A stretch of DNA of 55,355 bases from Rhodospirillales bacterium (GTDB lineage Bacteria > Pseudomonadota > Alphaproteobacteria > ATCC43930 > CGMCC-115725): the NCBI GenBank assembly GCA_947473305.1, contig CANJCB010000026.1, forward strand, positions 1-55,355. Reading direction: 5' to 3'. Within the stretch, counting starts at the first letter, position 1. The number at the start of each line of letters is the position of its first letter. The translations under genes and the position numbers were made by a program. Shown here piece by piece: positions 1-7,901 of this stretch. Under the pieces are notes generated by a model. The model made no database searches, had not been told where the DNA came from, and saw only the letters and a list, made by a program, of their open reading frames with translations.

Positions 1-2
1 AC

Positions 3-59
3 ACCTTCATGTCCGCCATCTGCATCGCCGCAACCCTCATCTTCTGGCTTAATCAATGA
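3..59 (+). mobile_element. IS5-family transposase, C-terminal tail (cut by window edge)
   Basis: The last 18 codons of an open frame end in TGA at 57-59 and read TFMSAICIAATLIFWLNQ. This hydrophobic tail resembles the conserved C-terminus of IS5-family (IS427-like) transposases, which often end in SAICIAA(T/V)xxFWL. The stop is followed at once by GAGTCCTGACCCTAG (58-72), which fits the terminal inverted repeat expected at the end of such an element. Only the tail is inside the window, so neither integrity nor subgroup can be judged. A membrane-protein C-terminus is the main alternative. Confidence 0.5.
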
Positions 60-944
60 GTCCTGACCCTAGCATGCCAAAGGCTTGATTTCGCCGCCGT
101 GACGCTATTGCAGAACGGCTAGCGCCATGTCTTTTGGACCTTTCGCGGTCTCAGCCATGCTGGTGTGCCACGCCCTTGAAGGCTGAAGATTCTAGTTTGT
201 GCTATCCTTCGCCACTTCGTGCGTCCGAGGCTCCGCCGCTCCCTTTTCGACTTGATCGTGGAGAGGAAGGGCGTCGGTTCCGAAGTCTGACAGAGCCGAT
301 CGACACTGCGAGTTCGGGTGGCCGTGGTCTTCAACATCTTCGGGTCCTTGCTAAGTTCGAACCGCCGATCATTCGGGAATGGACGAACGCGGAACTTCCG
401 GCCGCCGGCTAGTGGCGCTTAAGCGGAGGTCACCCTCGATCGATGACGTCCGGCAAGCTCGAAGCTGGGAGAAAGCTCCTGGCACGAGAGGTCGTAGAGG
501 TTACCGGCACTTCCATCCGAACACCATATTGGTGGGGACCCTTCGAACTAAGCGACACAGGCCTTATCTGCAAGTCTTCCCATTGACAAGCTCATTCAAA
601 ATGTAGACGGATCACACCTACTGCTCCTGACACGTTTACGTCGACCGTTGGCAGGTTCTGTGCATTTGTGCGAAGCCCAACCCACCCAGTGCCTCCAGGT
701 AGCTCGACGAGACTGCCCTGATAAGTCGGAATACTAGAGGCCGGCCGCCGACACTGAGGAAGTCAAAAGCGCTCTGCGCAGCTTGCGCTCCGCCAGGAAG
801 CATTCGCACATCAACGTTGCCCCCAATGGCTGCCCCCTCCTCCGCAGACATACAGTTCAAGCTCTCCAGCCATCGGCGTGAGCCCACGTTTGAACGCCCC
901 AATAACAGACGTTGTGATGCCTGAAGAGTGCCAGTCCATCCCCA
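60..944. other. no recognisable gene; apparent decayed DNA
   Basis: About 885 bases between the transposase tail and the czcC remnant hold only short open frames (up to about 90 codons) on both strands, and none resembles a known protein. The stretch ends at the point where the czcC similarity stops (about 945). It is probably debris from insertions or deletions next to the IS element. No RNA gene or terminator was recognised. Confidence 0.5.
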
Positions 945-1403
945 TTATGCCTGCCGCTTCAGCTTCCACATAGGCCTGAGCGAGGTCGAACGCCAAAGCC
1001 GCTTTCGCCTCGGCATAACGTACGCGTGTCGCATCGACCTCGGCCGATCCCGCCAATTGACGGGCTCCCCGCTTCCTGCCCAATTCCAGCGGCTGGTTGA
1101 TCTGAAAGGTGGTTTCCAACCGGTCGAAGCCGGTGAAGGAACGCGAGCCGGCGAAGTTTTCCGGAAGGATACTAACGGTCGGATTCGGAATAGTTCCGGC
1201 TTGCTGGGCCAGTTCCTGGGCGCGAGCGATCTAGGCCTCGACCGCAGCCAAGCGGGGGACGCGGCCTCTGCTTGACGCAAGAGGTCGGGAAAGGCCCGCG
1301 CTGTTTCCGCGAAAGCCGACGACAAGAAAGCCGTAGCCAACAATATGGGCATCGCCACCGTCAGCGCTGCACGCGGCAGCAACCGACAGGATGCGGTTCG
1401 CAT
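945..1403 (-). pseudogene. czcC-like outer-membrane efflux protein remnant (frameshift, nonsense, 3' truncation)
   Basis: CzcC is the TolC-family outer-membrane channel of Czc-type RND metal exporters. The reading starts at 1403 with a signal peptide (ILLATAFLSSAFAETA) and an N-terminal segment FPDLLRQAEAASP. It then jumps frame near 1260. The next frame gives RLAAVEA, an in-frame TAG at about 1231, then IARAQELAQQAGTIPNPTVS, FTGFDRLETTFQINQPLELG and AEAKAALAFDLAQAYVEAEA, all typical of the first third of CzcC. Similarity stops near 945, so roughly two thirds of the gene is missing. A frameshift, a stop and a truncation together make it a pseudogene. No czcA or czcB remnant is visible next to it. 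Confidence 0.75.
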
Positions 1404-1451
1404 TCTGATTCTCCATGGGTCAGACGATAAGCGGGCTAATGCCCGGATCGC

Positions 1452-1835
1452 TCAGACCCTTGGAGGTTTTTCCCGCATCGGCGGCTGGAGGGAGACATAG
1501 GTCGGCGTGGCGATCGACCTCCATCGGGTTTCAACAAAGGCAGGCCGATGGATGTGGGAGTAATCGGGCGGGGTGCTGACGAGATGAAGCGACGCATGGC
1601 CCGATCCCAGGTCATGCCCGGCGATATCGTCAAGAAGCCCATGCCCCAATCCAGCGCCTCCCATCTCGATATGATCGGGTTCATCGATCAGGTCGGGATG
1701 GTCGAGATGTGTGCCGCTGAGGAAGGTGAGGCTCAGAACCGCTAGAGCGCAGAAGGAAAATCGCAGCCACCTGAGCGGGCCACGCCAATTCCATCCTGCA
1801 TTCCGCAGCGTCGAGAGGAGCAACAATTGAGCCAT
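1452..1835 (-). CDS. small His-rich exported or membrane-anchored protein
   Basis: I do not recognise a named family. The 127-residue product has a basic N-terminus, one hydrophobic segment (FSFCALAVLSLTFLSG, about residues 27-42) and then a His/Asp-rich stretch (THLDHPDLIDEPDHIEMGG) followed by more His. It looks like a signal-anchored periplasmic protein that could bind metal. It lies just upstream of the czcC remnant on the same strand and is divergent from the metal sensor at 1938, so it may have opened the old czc-like operon and shared the sensor's operator region. The start at 1835 puts the hydrophobic segment at the N-terminus; a frame open to 2006 would run through the operator. Function is inferred from context only. 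Confidence 0.5.
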   Translation of the reverse strand: MAQLLLLSTLRNAGWNWRGPLRWLRFSFCALAVLSLTFLSGTHLDHPDLIDEPDHIEMGGAGLGHGLLDDIAGHDLGSGHASLHLVSTPPDYSHIHRPAFVETRWRSIATPTYVSLQPPMREKPPRV

Positions 1836-1903
1836 CTTCCTTGGATTTCGTAACTCGGTCAGCGCGTTCACGCAAAGACCCTCTAAATTGTCAGTACAGG
1901 CCC

Positions 1904-1931
1904 TTGACGATCCTCCCCGGGGGGATAGGAT
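1904..1931 (+). promoter_or_regulatory. candidate CsoR/RcnR-family operator and promoter
   Basis: A G-tract dyad TCCTCCCCGGGGGGATAGGA (1911-1930) lies between a TTGACG (1904-1909) and a TAGGAT (1926-1931), spaced 16 bp. GC-tract inverted repeats are the usual operators of CsoR/RcnR/InrS repressors, and this one sits directly before such a gene. The dyad is imperfect. A transcript from this -10 would start close to the ATG at 1938, giving a leaderless mRNA; otherwise AGGA at 1927-1930 is its ribosome site. Confidence 0.55.
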
Positions 1932-1937
1932 ATGTCC

Positions 1938-2216
1938 ATGACTGATTCGTATCTTCACGAAACTCACCCCGAAATTATCAAGCGTCTGAAGCGGGCGGTC
2001 GGACATCTTTCGGGCGTTATCGAGATGATAGAGGCCGGACGGTCCTGTCTCGACCTAGCCCAGCAACTCCACGCTGTGGAAAGTGCCATAGCCAACGCCA
2101 AGCGCACCTTGATCCACGACCACCTCGATCATTGTCTCGAAAACGCGATCGCACCAGGAACACGGACCGATCGGAAGCCGATCGAAGAGTTCAAGCAGAT
2201 TACGAAATATCTTTGA
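1938..2216 (+). CDS. CsoR/RcnR-family metal-sensing repressor (Cys-His-Cys type)
   Basis: This 92-residue all-helical repressor belongs to the DUF156 (CsoR/RcnR/InrS/FrmR) family. Such proteins bind an operator when metal-free and release it on metal binding. C37, H62 and C66 have the spacing of the Cys-His-Cys ligand set of CsoR and InrS. E. coli RcnR has His at the last position, so the ligand set is not RcnR-like. The next gene, 7 bp downstream, is an RcnA/NicO-type Ni/Co exporter, so a nickel sensor of the InrS kind is the best guess, with Cu(I) as the alternative. I chose ATG 1938 because AGGA lies 7 nt upstream; ATG 1932 would add two residues. It probably autoregulates through the dyad at 1911-1930. 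Confidence 0.85.
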   Translation: MTDSYLHETHPEIIKRLKRAVGHLSGVIEMIEAGRSCLDLAQQLHAVESAIANAKRTLIHDHLDHCLENAIAPGTRTDRKPIEEFKQITKYL

Positions 2217-2223
2217 GGATGCC

Positions 2224-3330
2224 GTGACACCCTTCGCCGAGCTTATCCAGCAGGGCGCCGCCAACGCTTGGCTTTTCATCCCTTCCGCGATCTTTCTCGG
2301 CGTGCTGCACGGGCTGGAACCCGGACACAGCAAGACGATGATGGCCGCCTTCATCATTGCCGTACGAGGTACGGTCTGGCAGGCGGTCCTCTTAGGTCTT
2401 ACGGCGACGATCTCCCACACGCTTGTCGTCTGGGCGGTGGCGCTGCTCGGCCTGCACTACGCCAGTCAATTCAATGCGGAGACGACCGAGCCTTATTTCC
2501 AGGTTGCTTCCGCCATCCTCATCATCGGCATCGCCGTCTGGATGATTTTCCGAACCACGGCATCGACCCAGGCCGAGGAATCCAAGCATCATCACCACGA
2601 CGACGAGACGCGCCGGATTGACACCGATCGCGGCACTCTCGCCCTCACGATTTTCGAGGACGGGGTTCCTCCCCGTTGGCGGATCTCGTCACACGGCTCG
2701 GGCCATTGGCTGGCCGAGGCGGTGATGCTCGAAACATTAAGGCCAGATGACTCCAGGCAATCTTTCGCCTTCGCCGACAGAGGCGCGTATCTCGAATCCC
2801 TTGAGGAGATCCCCGAGCCGCACGAGTTCAAAGCGGAACTGAGGCTCGGCCACGGCGATCGTATCTACAACTATGACCTCTCCTTTGCCGAGCGCGATCA
2901 CGCTCATGATCAGGGACTCGATGTGACCGACGGTTCGTCGCAGGATGCTCACCAGCGCGCCCATGCCAGCGACATACAGCGGCGCTTTGCCTCGCGGAAC
3001 GTTACCACAGGCCAGATCGTGATGTTCGGCCTCACGGGCGGTCTCATCCCTTGTCCCGCCGCCATAACGGTCCTACTCCTATGCCTTCAACTGAAGCAAT
3101 TCACGCTTGGTGTCGCGCTAGTGCTCTGCTTCAGCATCGGCTTGGCGATCACCATGGTTTCGAGTGGCATAATCGCGGCGGTGAGCGTCCGCCACATCTC
3201 GAAACGCTGGTCAGGATTTGGGCAAATGGCCCAACGGGCACCCTACCTCTCAGGCGCTCTCATCATCTGTGTAGGGCTCTATGTAGGTTGGCAGGGACTG
3301 ATCGGGTTATCGCATGCTGGAGTGATGTAG
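2224..3330 (+). CDS. RcnA/NicO-family nickel-cobalt efflux protein with a large hydrophilic insert
   Basis: An inner-membrane exporter of Ni(II)/Co(II). The N-terminal part carries the family motif LHGLEPGHSKTMMAAF in the first membrane helices. The C-terminal part has the second signature GGLIPCPAAITVLLLC and several helices, ending near residue 368. Between them (about residues 125-240) is a long soluble stretch with a His cluster (SKHHHHDDE) and a folded-looking segment (LTIFEDGVPPRWRIS... RLGHGDRIYNYDLSF), much longer than the His-rich loop of E. coli RcnA. The start is GTG at 2224, 7 bp after the sensor stop, so the two genes form an operon controlled by the sensor. Ni/Co is inferred from family; substrate specificity is unproven. 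Confidence 0.85.
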   Translation: MTPFAELIQQGAANAWLFIPSAIFLGVLHGLEPGHSKTMMAAFIIAVRGTVWQAVLLGLTATISHTLVVWAVALLGLHYASQFNAETTEPYFQVASAILIIGIAVWMIFRTTASTQAEESKHHHHDDETRRIDTDRGTLALTIFEDGVPPRWRISSHGSGHWLAEAVMLETLRPDDSRQSFAFADRGAYLESLEEIPEPHEFKAELRLGHGDRIYNYDLSFAERDHAHDQGLDVTDGSSQDAHQRAHASDIQRRFASRNVTTGQIVMFGLTGGLIPCPAAITVLLLCLQLKQFTLGVALVLCFSIGLAITMVSSGIIAAVSVRHISKRWSGFGQMAQRAPYLSGALIICVGLYVGWQGLIGLSHAGVM

Positions 3331-3402
3331 CCGGTGCGCTCGCCGACCCGCTATTGCGCTGTATATATTGAACCCAAGGGGATGCAGGCTCCCCCTTAGA
3401 CG

Positions 3403-3744
3403 ATGGCCGTCCAAGCACTGCTTCAACCGATGCCGTTCGCGGGGTTGGCCGATATGCGGCATGAATCGGCCGATCAAGCCCCGGATAGCAACATCGCGGG
3501 AGCCATTCAACGCGTTTCCGAACGGGTCGCCGAGTGGAGCAGCGCTTTAGAAAAGGACTGTTCCATGGTCGGCTATTGCGTCCATGTACGCGAAGTCAGC
3601 CAGAGCGTCGCCACCGAGCTGGGACGTGAGAGCCTTATCCCCCGCATCGTCGGCGGCGGCTTTGAGGCTTGGCGAGAAGGACGGTTGCCCATCGGACAAA
3701 AACGCCTGCTGACCAACGTGCCTACCACTATGAGAGCTTCATGA
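3403..3744 (+). CDS. single-domain rhodanese (sulfurtransferase) of a chromate cluster
   Basis: The 113-residue product has the rhodanese layout: LADMRHESAD stands where the family has LIDVRREPAF, then AGAIQRVSERVAEWSSAL, then the active-site loop YCVHVREVSQSVA with the catalytic Cys, then FEAWREGRLPI. It resembles the rhodanese proteins encoded beside chromate transporters. Its stop overlaps the ATG of chrA (3741) by 4 nt, so it was translationally coupled to it. Substitutions at usually invariant places (DMRH for DVRR, GGGFEAW for EGGIEAW) and decay of the next gene suggest relaxed selection, but the frame is open. A stop lies just upstream of the ATG. Confidence 0.6.
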   Translation: MAVQALLQPMPFAGLADMRHESADQAPDSNIAGAIQRVSERVAEWSSALEKDCSMVGYCVHVREVSQSVATELGRESLIPRIVGGGFEAWREGRLPIGQKRLLTNVPTTMRAS

Positions 3745-4199
3745 TCGTGAATGTCGCTGCACAACGGTCCCGCGTCGAACCGGCCGAGGATGTCGGTCAC
3801 TGGGTCTCCTTTCGGGAAGCCCTGCTCGTCTGGATCCGAGTGGCCGCCTTGAGCTTCGGTGGTCCCTCAGGACAGATCGCCGCGATGCATTGTATCCTCT
3901 TTGAGGACAAGCGATGGATCGGCGAGACCGGTTCTTGCAGGCGCTCAATTACTGCATGCTGCTGCCCGCGCCGGAACCCCATCAGCTTGCGATCTATATC
4001 GGATGGCTTCTCCACCGGACGCGGGGAGGTATTGTCGCCGGGACGCTATTTATTCTGCCGGGGCTGCTATGCCTAGGGTTACTTAGCTGGATTTATGGTA
4101 GGCATAATCCAGGCCCTGTTCTTCGGCCTGAAGGCCGCCGTCTTATCAGTCGTGCTCGAAGCGGTCGCGTCGGTAAACGGGCCTCGAAGAGCAAAGCCA
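3741..4199 (+). pseudogene. chrA chromate transporter, N-terminal half, multiply frameshifted
   Basis: ChrA (CHR family) exports chromate across the inner membrane. The frame opens at 3741 and gives VSFREALLVWIRVAALSFGG, the usual first helix, then EDKRWIGE. A one-base loss near 3927 shifts the frame. The next frame continues [20 protein letters not shown] and [21 protein letters not shown] second shift near 4095 moves to [20 protein letters not shown], and a third near 4165 returns to [13 protein letters not shown]. At about 4200 the chrA similarity ends and P-type ATPase sequence begins. The second half of ChrA is absent, so no functional transporter can be made. Confidence 0.8.
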
Positions 4200-4446
4200 T
4201 GGTGGCGGTCGCCGACGTGGCCGCGATGGTCAATCTCTCCAAGCGCACTTTGAGCAATATTCGGCAGAACATCACAATTGCCCTCGGGCTCAAAGGCGTA
4301 TTCCTGGTCACCACAATTGCCGGACTCACCTGACTATGGCCGGTCATTCTCGCAGACACGGGCGCGACCGTGTTGGTCACGATGAATGCGCTGCGGTTGT
4401 TGAAACTACAAGATGCTTGGCCCAGCGAAGCAGGCGCTGGTGGTTG
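4200..4446 (+). pseudogene. heavy-metal P1B-type ATPase, C-terminal fragment
   Basis: From about 4215 the frame that carried chrA reads [20 protein letters not shown] and [17 protein letters not shown], then a TGA at 4331-4333, then LWPVILADTGATVLVTMNAL ending at the TGA at 4444-4446. This is the last two-helix segment of ZntA/CadA-type Zn/Cd/Pb ATPases, where GLTGLW is normal, so the internal TGA appears to replace a Gly codon. Everything upstream (CPC motif, phosphorylation site, nucleotide domain) is missing. The junction with chrA at about 4200 looks like a deletion that joined two metal-resistance genes. Confidence 0.75.
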
Positions 4447-4745
4447 AGAAAAAGTCCATTAATAGCCGTCTATGTCCAACGCGCTAGGAATATCAGCCTT
4501 AGTCAGAGCTTGCCATTGTAAATGAACCATCATTGGCAGCATGCAAAATTTTGACGTCCTCTATCCTCCCGCGACTGGTGCCTCCGCCGGATTCGAACGC
4601 TCGACGGTCGGTAACGGACAACGCGGGACTCACGGCCAGCCGCCTGGAGGCGAATTGGAGGTCGTAGTCGACTGAATACGCCGCAAAGGCTCGCACCTGG
4701 GCGCAACCCCGGCGGGCGATATGCCAGCACAGGAGGTCGCAGAAG
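4447..4745. other. gap without a recognised gene
   Basis: About 300 bases between the ATPase fragment and the end of cusA. No convincing open frame is present. A stretch at about 4576-4602 resembles the 3' end of a tRNA read on the minus strand, but its stems do not pair. No clear terminator was seen for cusA. Confidence 0.5.
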
Positions 4746-7700
4746 TTATTGGCCCTTCCATTCCGCGCGATATCCTTCCCTTCCCTCGAATGGAGCGGCA
4801 CGCCATCCCTTGATGAGGCCATAGATCGCCGGAATCACCACGAGCGTCAGGATCGTCGAGGAGATCATGCCCCCGATCATCGGCACGGCGATGCGTTGCA
4901 TGACCTCGGACCCGGTGCCGGTGCTCCACAGGATCGGCACCAGCCCGGCCATAATAGCAACGACCGTCATCATCTTCGGTCGCACCCGGTCGACTGCTCC
5001 CCGCATTATAGCCTCATAAAGATCGGCCCGCGTGAAGGCTTGGCCCCGCTCCGCTCGTTCCTTCTTCACCTCAGCAGCGGCCTGATCGAGATAGATCAGC
5101 ATCACGACGCCGGTCTCTGCAGCAACGCCGGCAAGCGCGATGAAGCCCACCGCGACCGCAACTGACATGTTGAAGTCAAGCCACCACATCAGCCATATCC
5201 CGCCAACCAGAGCGAAGGGGAGCGAGAGCATCACAATCAGGGTCTCGGTCAAGGCGCGGAAGTTGAGGTAGAGAAGCAGAAAAATGATCACCAACGTGAC
5301 TGGCACAACAATTTTCATGCGGGCTTCCGCCCGCTCCAAATACTCGTACTGGCCGCTCCAGCCGACCGAATAGCCCAGTGGCAGCTTCACGGTCGCTGCG
5401 ACCGCCTTCCGGGCGTCGGCGACATAACCGCCGAGATCGCGTCCGCTGATATCGACATAGATGTAGGTCGCAAGCTGCCCATTCTCGGTACGTATCGAAG
5501 TGGCTCCCCGTGTCAATTCGATCATCGCGACCTCACCAAGTGGGACGGTTCCTCCGCCTGGCAGTGGAACCTCGACCTCGGTGGCGATCAGCCGTGGGCT
5601 CGACCGCAGACCGCGGGGATAGCGGATGTTGACGCCGTAGCGCTCGCGTCCCTCGACCGTTGTGACGACCGTCTCGCCACCCAGTGCCGTCGCTATGACG
5701 TCCTGCACATCGCCGATACTCAGACCGTATCGTCCCAGGCCGTCTCGATCGGGCACGATATCTAGATAATAGCCACCGATGACCCGCTCCGCATAAGCGC
5801 TGGACGTGCCTGGAACGGTCCGGAGCAAGGCTTCGATCTGCCGAGCGATCTTCTCCATCTCGATGAGGTCGGTGCCAAAGACTTTGACGCCGACCGGAGT
5901 GCGGATGCCGGTCGAAAGCATATCGATCCGGGCACGGATCGGCATGGTCCAGGCATTCGAAACACCGGGGAACTGCAAGGCTTTGTCCATCTCGGCTTTG
6001 AGGCTGTCGCTGGTGACACCTGGGCGCCACTCTTCCTTCGGCTTGAGGTTGATGATCGTTTCGAACATCTCCATCGGCGCGGGATCGGTCGCGGTCGCGG
6101 CACGTCCGGCCTTTCCGTAAACGGACTCAACCTCCGGGAAGGACTTGATAATGCGATCCTGCGTCTGGAGGAGTTCCGCCGCCTTCGTCACCGATATTCC
6201 CGGCAGCGTCGTCGGCATGTAGAGCAAGGTTCCTTCGTCGAGATTCGGCATGAACTCCGAACCTAGCTGACGGGCGGGCCAGATACTGACCGCAAGCACC
6301 AGGACTGCGAGGACAATGGTGAATGCCTTCCTCTTCAGAACGCTCCGGATGATGGGGCGGTAAACCCAAATCAGGAACCGGTTGATCGGGTTCTTTCGTT
6401 CGGGGATGATCCGTCCTCTCACAAAGACCACCATCAGCGCCGGCACAAGCGTCACCGAGAGAATAGCTGCGGCCGCCATCGCAAATGTCTTGGTGAACGC
6501 CAGCGGTCCGAATAGCCGCCCTTCCTGCGATTCCAGCGTGAAGATCGGCAGGAATGAGATGGTGATGATCAGCAGGCTGAAGAACAGCGCCGGGCCGACC
6601 TCGCTTGCTGCTTCGACGAGGATCGCTATGCGAGGCTTATCCGGCGGCGAACGTTCCAGATGCTTATGCGCGTTCTCGATCATGACGATGGCGGCATCGA
6701 TCATCGCACCGATCGCTATGGCGATGCCACCCAGGCTCATAATGTTGGAGCCCAGACCGATCAGTTTCATGCCGACGAAGGCGATCAGAACGCCGATGGG
6801 AAGCATTAAGATCGCGACGAGAGCACTTCTAAGGTGAAGCAAGAACACGACGCAAACGATCGCAATGATGATCGTTTCCTCGATCAGTGTGTGTCTCAAG
6901 GTGTCGATCGCCGCTTCGATCAGATGGGACCGATCGTAAACTGGGAAGATTTCGGCGCCCTTCGGGAGGCTCTCCGCGACGTCGGCGAGACGCTGCTTGA
7001 CGTTCTCGATTACGGTCATCGCGTTCGCACCGAATCGTTGCAGGACGATGCCGCTCGCGACCTCGCCGTCGCCGTTGAGATCGGTGATCCCGCGCCTCTC
7101 ATCCGGGCCGATCTCGACACGAGCGACATCCTTCAATCGCAGGGGAACGCCCTGATCGGTTCTCAGGACGATGCTTTCGATATCGGCCGACGATTTGATG
7201 TATCCCCTTCCCCGGACCATAAATTCGAACTCGGAAAGTTCGAGCGTTCGGCCGCCGACATCCCGATTGCTTGCACGCACCGCGTCCCGCACCATCGACA
7301 GAGAGATGCCTTGCGCCCTCAGCCGCAGCGGATCGACGACGATATTGTATTGTTTGACAAAGCCGCCGACGCTCGCGACCTCCGCGACCCCTTCGGCCTT
7401 CGAGGCTGAAAAGCGGATGACCCAATCCTGCAAGGACCGCAGTTCGGCCAGGGTCATATCCTTGGCGACAACCGCATATTGGTAGACCCAGCCAACGCCG
7501 GTCGCATCCGGCCCGAGCGCCGGTGTGACACCCGCAGGGAGGCGTTTTGCCGCCGAATTGAGATATTCGAGGACCCGACTCCTCGCCCAATAGGGGTCGG
7601 TGCCATCTTCGAATATAACGTAGACGAAGGAGACCCCGAAGAATGAGAAGCCCCGCACAACCTTGGACTTCGGCACGGTCAGCATGGCCGTCGTCAGGGG

Positions 7701-7901
7701 ATAGGTGACCTGATCCTCGACCACCTGCGGTCCTTGACCAGGATAGTCGGTATTGATGATGACCTGGACGTCGGAGAGGTCCGGAATGGCGTCGAGCGGC
7801 AGGGTTTTCACCGAATAGACACCAGCGGCGATCGCGAAGACCGCACCGATGAAGATCAGGACAAGGTTCCCGGCGGACCAGCCAATAAGTCGAGCGATCA
7901 T
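4746..7901 (-). CDS. cusA: CusA-type Cu(I)/Ag(I) RND efflux pump
   Basis: The inner-membrane, proton-driven pump of a tripartite CusCBA-like exporter; 1051 residues, full length for the HME-RND family. It begins MIARLIGWSAGNLVL and contains the family segment TLPLDAIPDLSDVQVII. The TM4 motif GAMIDAAIVMIENAHKHLE carries the acidic proton-relay residues. Segments LLYMPTTLPGIS, APMEMFETIINL and ARIDMLSTGI hold methionines at places that match, from memory, the three-Met copper site of E. coli CusA. This argues for Cu/Ag rather than Zn/Co/Cd (CzcA). The ATG at 7901 overlaps the cusB stop by 4 nt, so the genes are translationally coupled. It is the last gene of its operon. Confidence 0.93.
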   Translation of the reverse strand: MIARLIGWSAGNLVLIFIGAVFAIAAGVYSVKTLPLDAIPDLSDVQVIINTDYPGQGPQVVEDQVTYPLTTAMLTVPKSKVVRGFSFFGVSFVYVIFEDGTDPYWARSRVLEYLNSAAKRLPAGVTPALGPDATGVGWVYQYAVVAKDMTLAELRSLQDWVIRFSASKAEGVAEVASVGGFVKQYNIVVDPLRLRAQGISLSMVRDAVRASNRDVGGRTLELSEFEFMVRGRGYIKSSADIESIVLRTDQGVPLRLKDVARVEIGPDERRGITDLNGDGEVASGIVLQRFGANAMTVIENVKQRLADVAESLPKGAEIFPVYDRSHLIEAAIDTLRHTLIEETIIIAIVCVVFLLHLRSALVAILMLPIGVLIAFVGMKLIGLGSNIMSLGGIAIAIGAMIDAAIVMIENAHKHLERSPPDKPRIAILVEAASEVGPALFFSLLIITISFLPIFTLESQEGRLFGPLAFTKTFAMAAAAILSVTLVPALMVVFVRGRIIPERKNPINRFLIWVYRPIIRSVLKRKAFTIVLAVLVLAVSIWPARQLGSEFMPNLDEGTLLYMPTTLPGISVTKAAELLQTQDRIIKSFPEVESVYGKAGRAATATDPAPMEMFETIINLKPKEEWRPGVTSDSLKAEMDKALQFPGVSNAWTMPIRARIDMLSTGIRTPVGVKVFGTDLIEMEKIARQIEALLRTVPGTSSAYAERVIGGYYLDIVPDRDGLGRYGLSIGDVQDVIATALGGETVVTTVEGRERYGVNIRYPRGLRSSPRLIATEVEVPLPGGGTVPLGEVAMIELTRGATSIRTENGQLATYIYVDISGRDLGGYVADARKAVAATVKLPLGYSVGWSGQYEYLERAEARMKIVVPVTLVIIFLLLYLNFRALTETLIVMLSLPFALVGGIWLMWWLDFNMSVAVAVGFIALAGVAAETGVVMLIYLDQAAAEVKKERAERGQAFTRADLYEAIMRGAVDRVRPKMMTVVAIMAGLVPILWSTGTGSEVMQRIAVPMIGGMISSTILTLVVIPAIYGLIKGWRAAPFEGREGYRAEWKGQ

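Noticed and set aside
4570-4660. Sequence resembling a tRNA 3' end on the minus strand (GATTCGAAC with TGGTGCC)
   Set aside because: The T-arm and acceptor stems do not pair and no anticodon arm can be drawn, so at most it is chance or a remnant.
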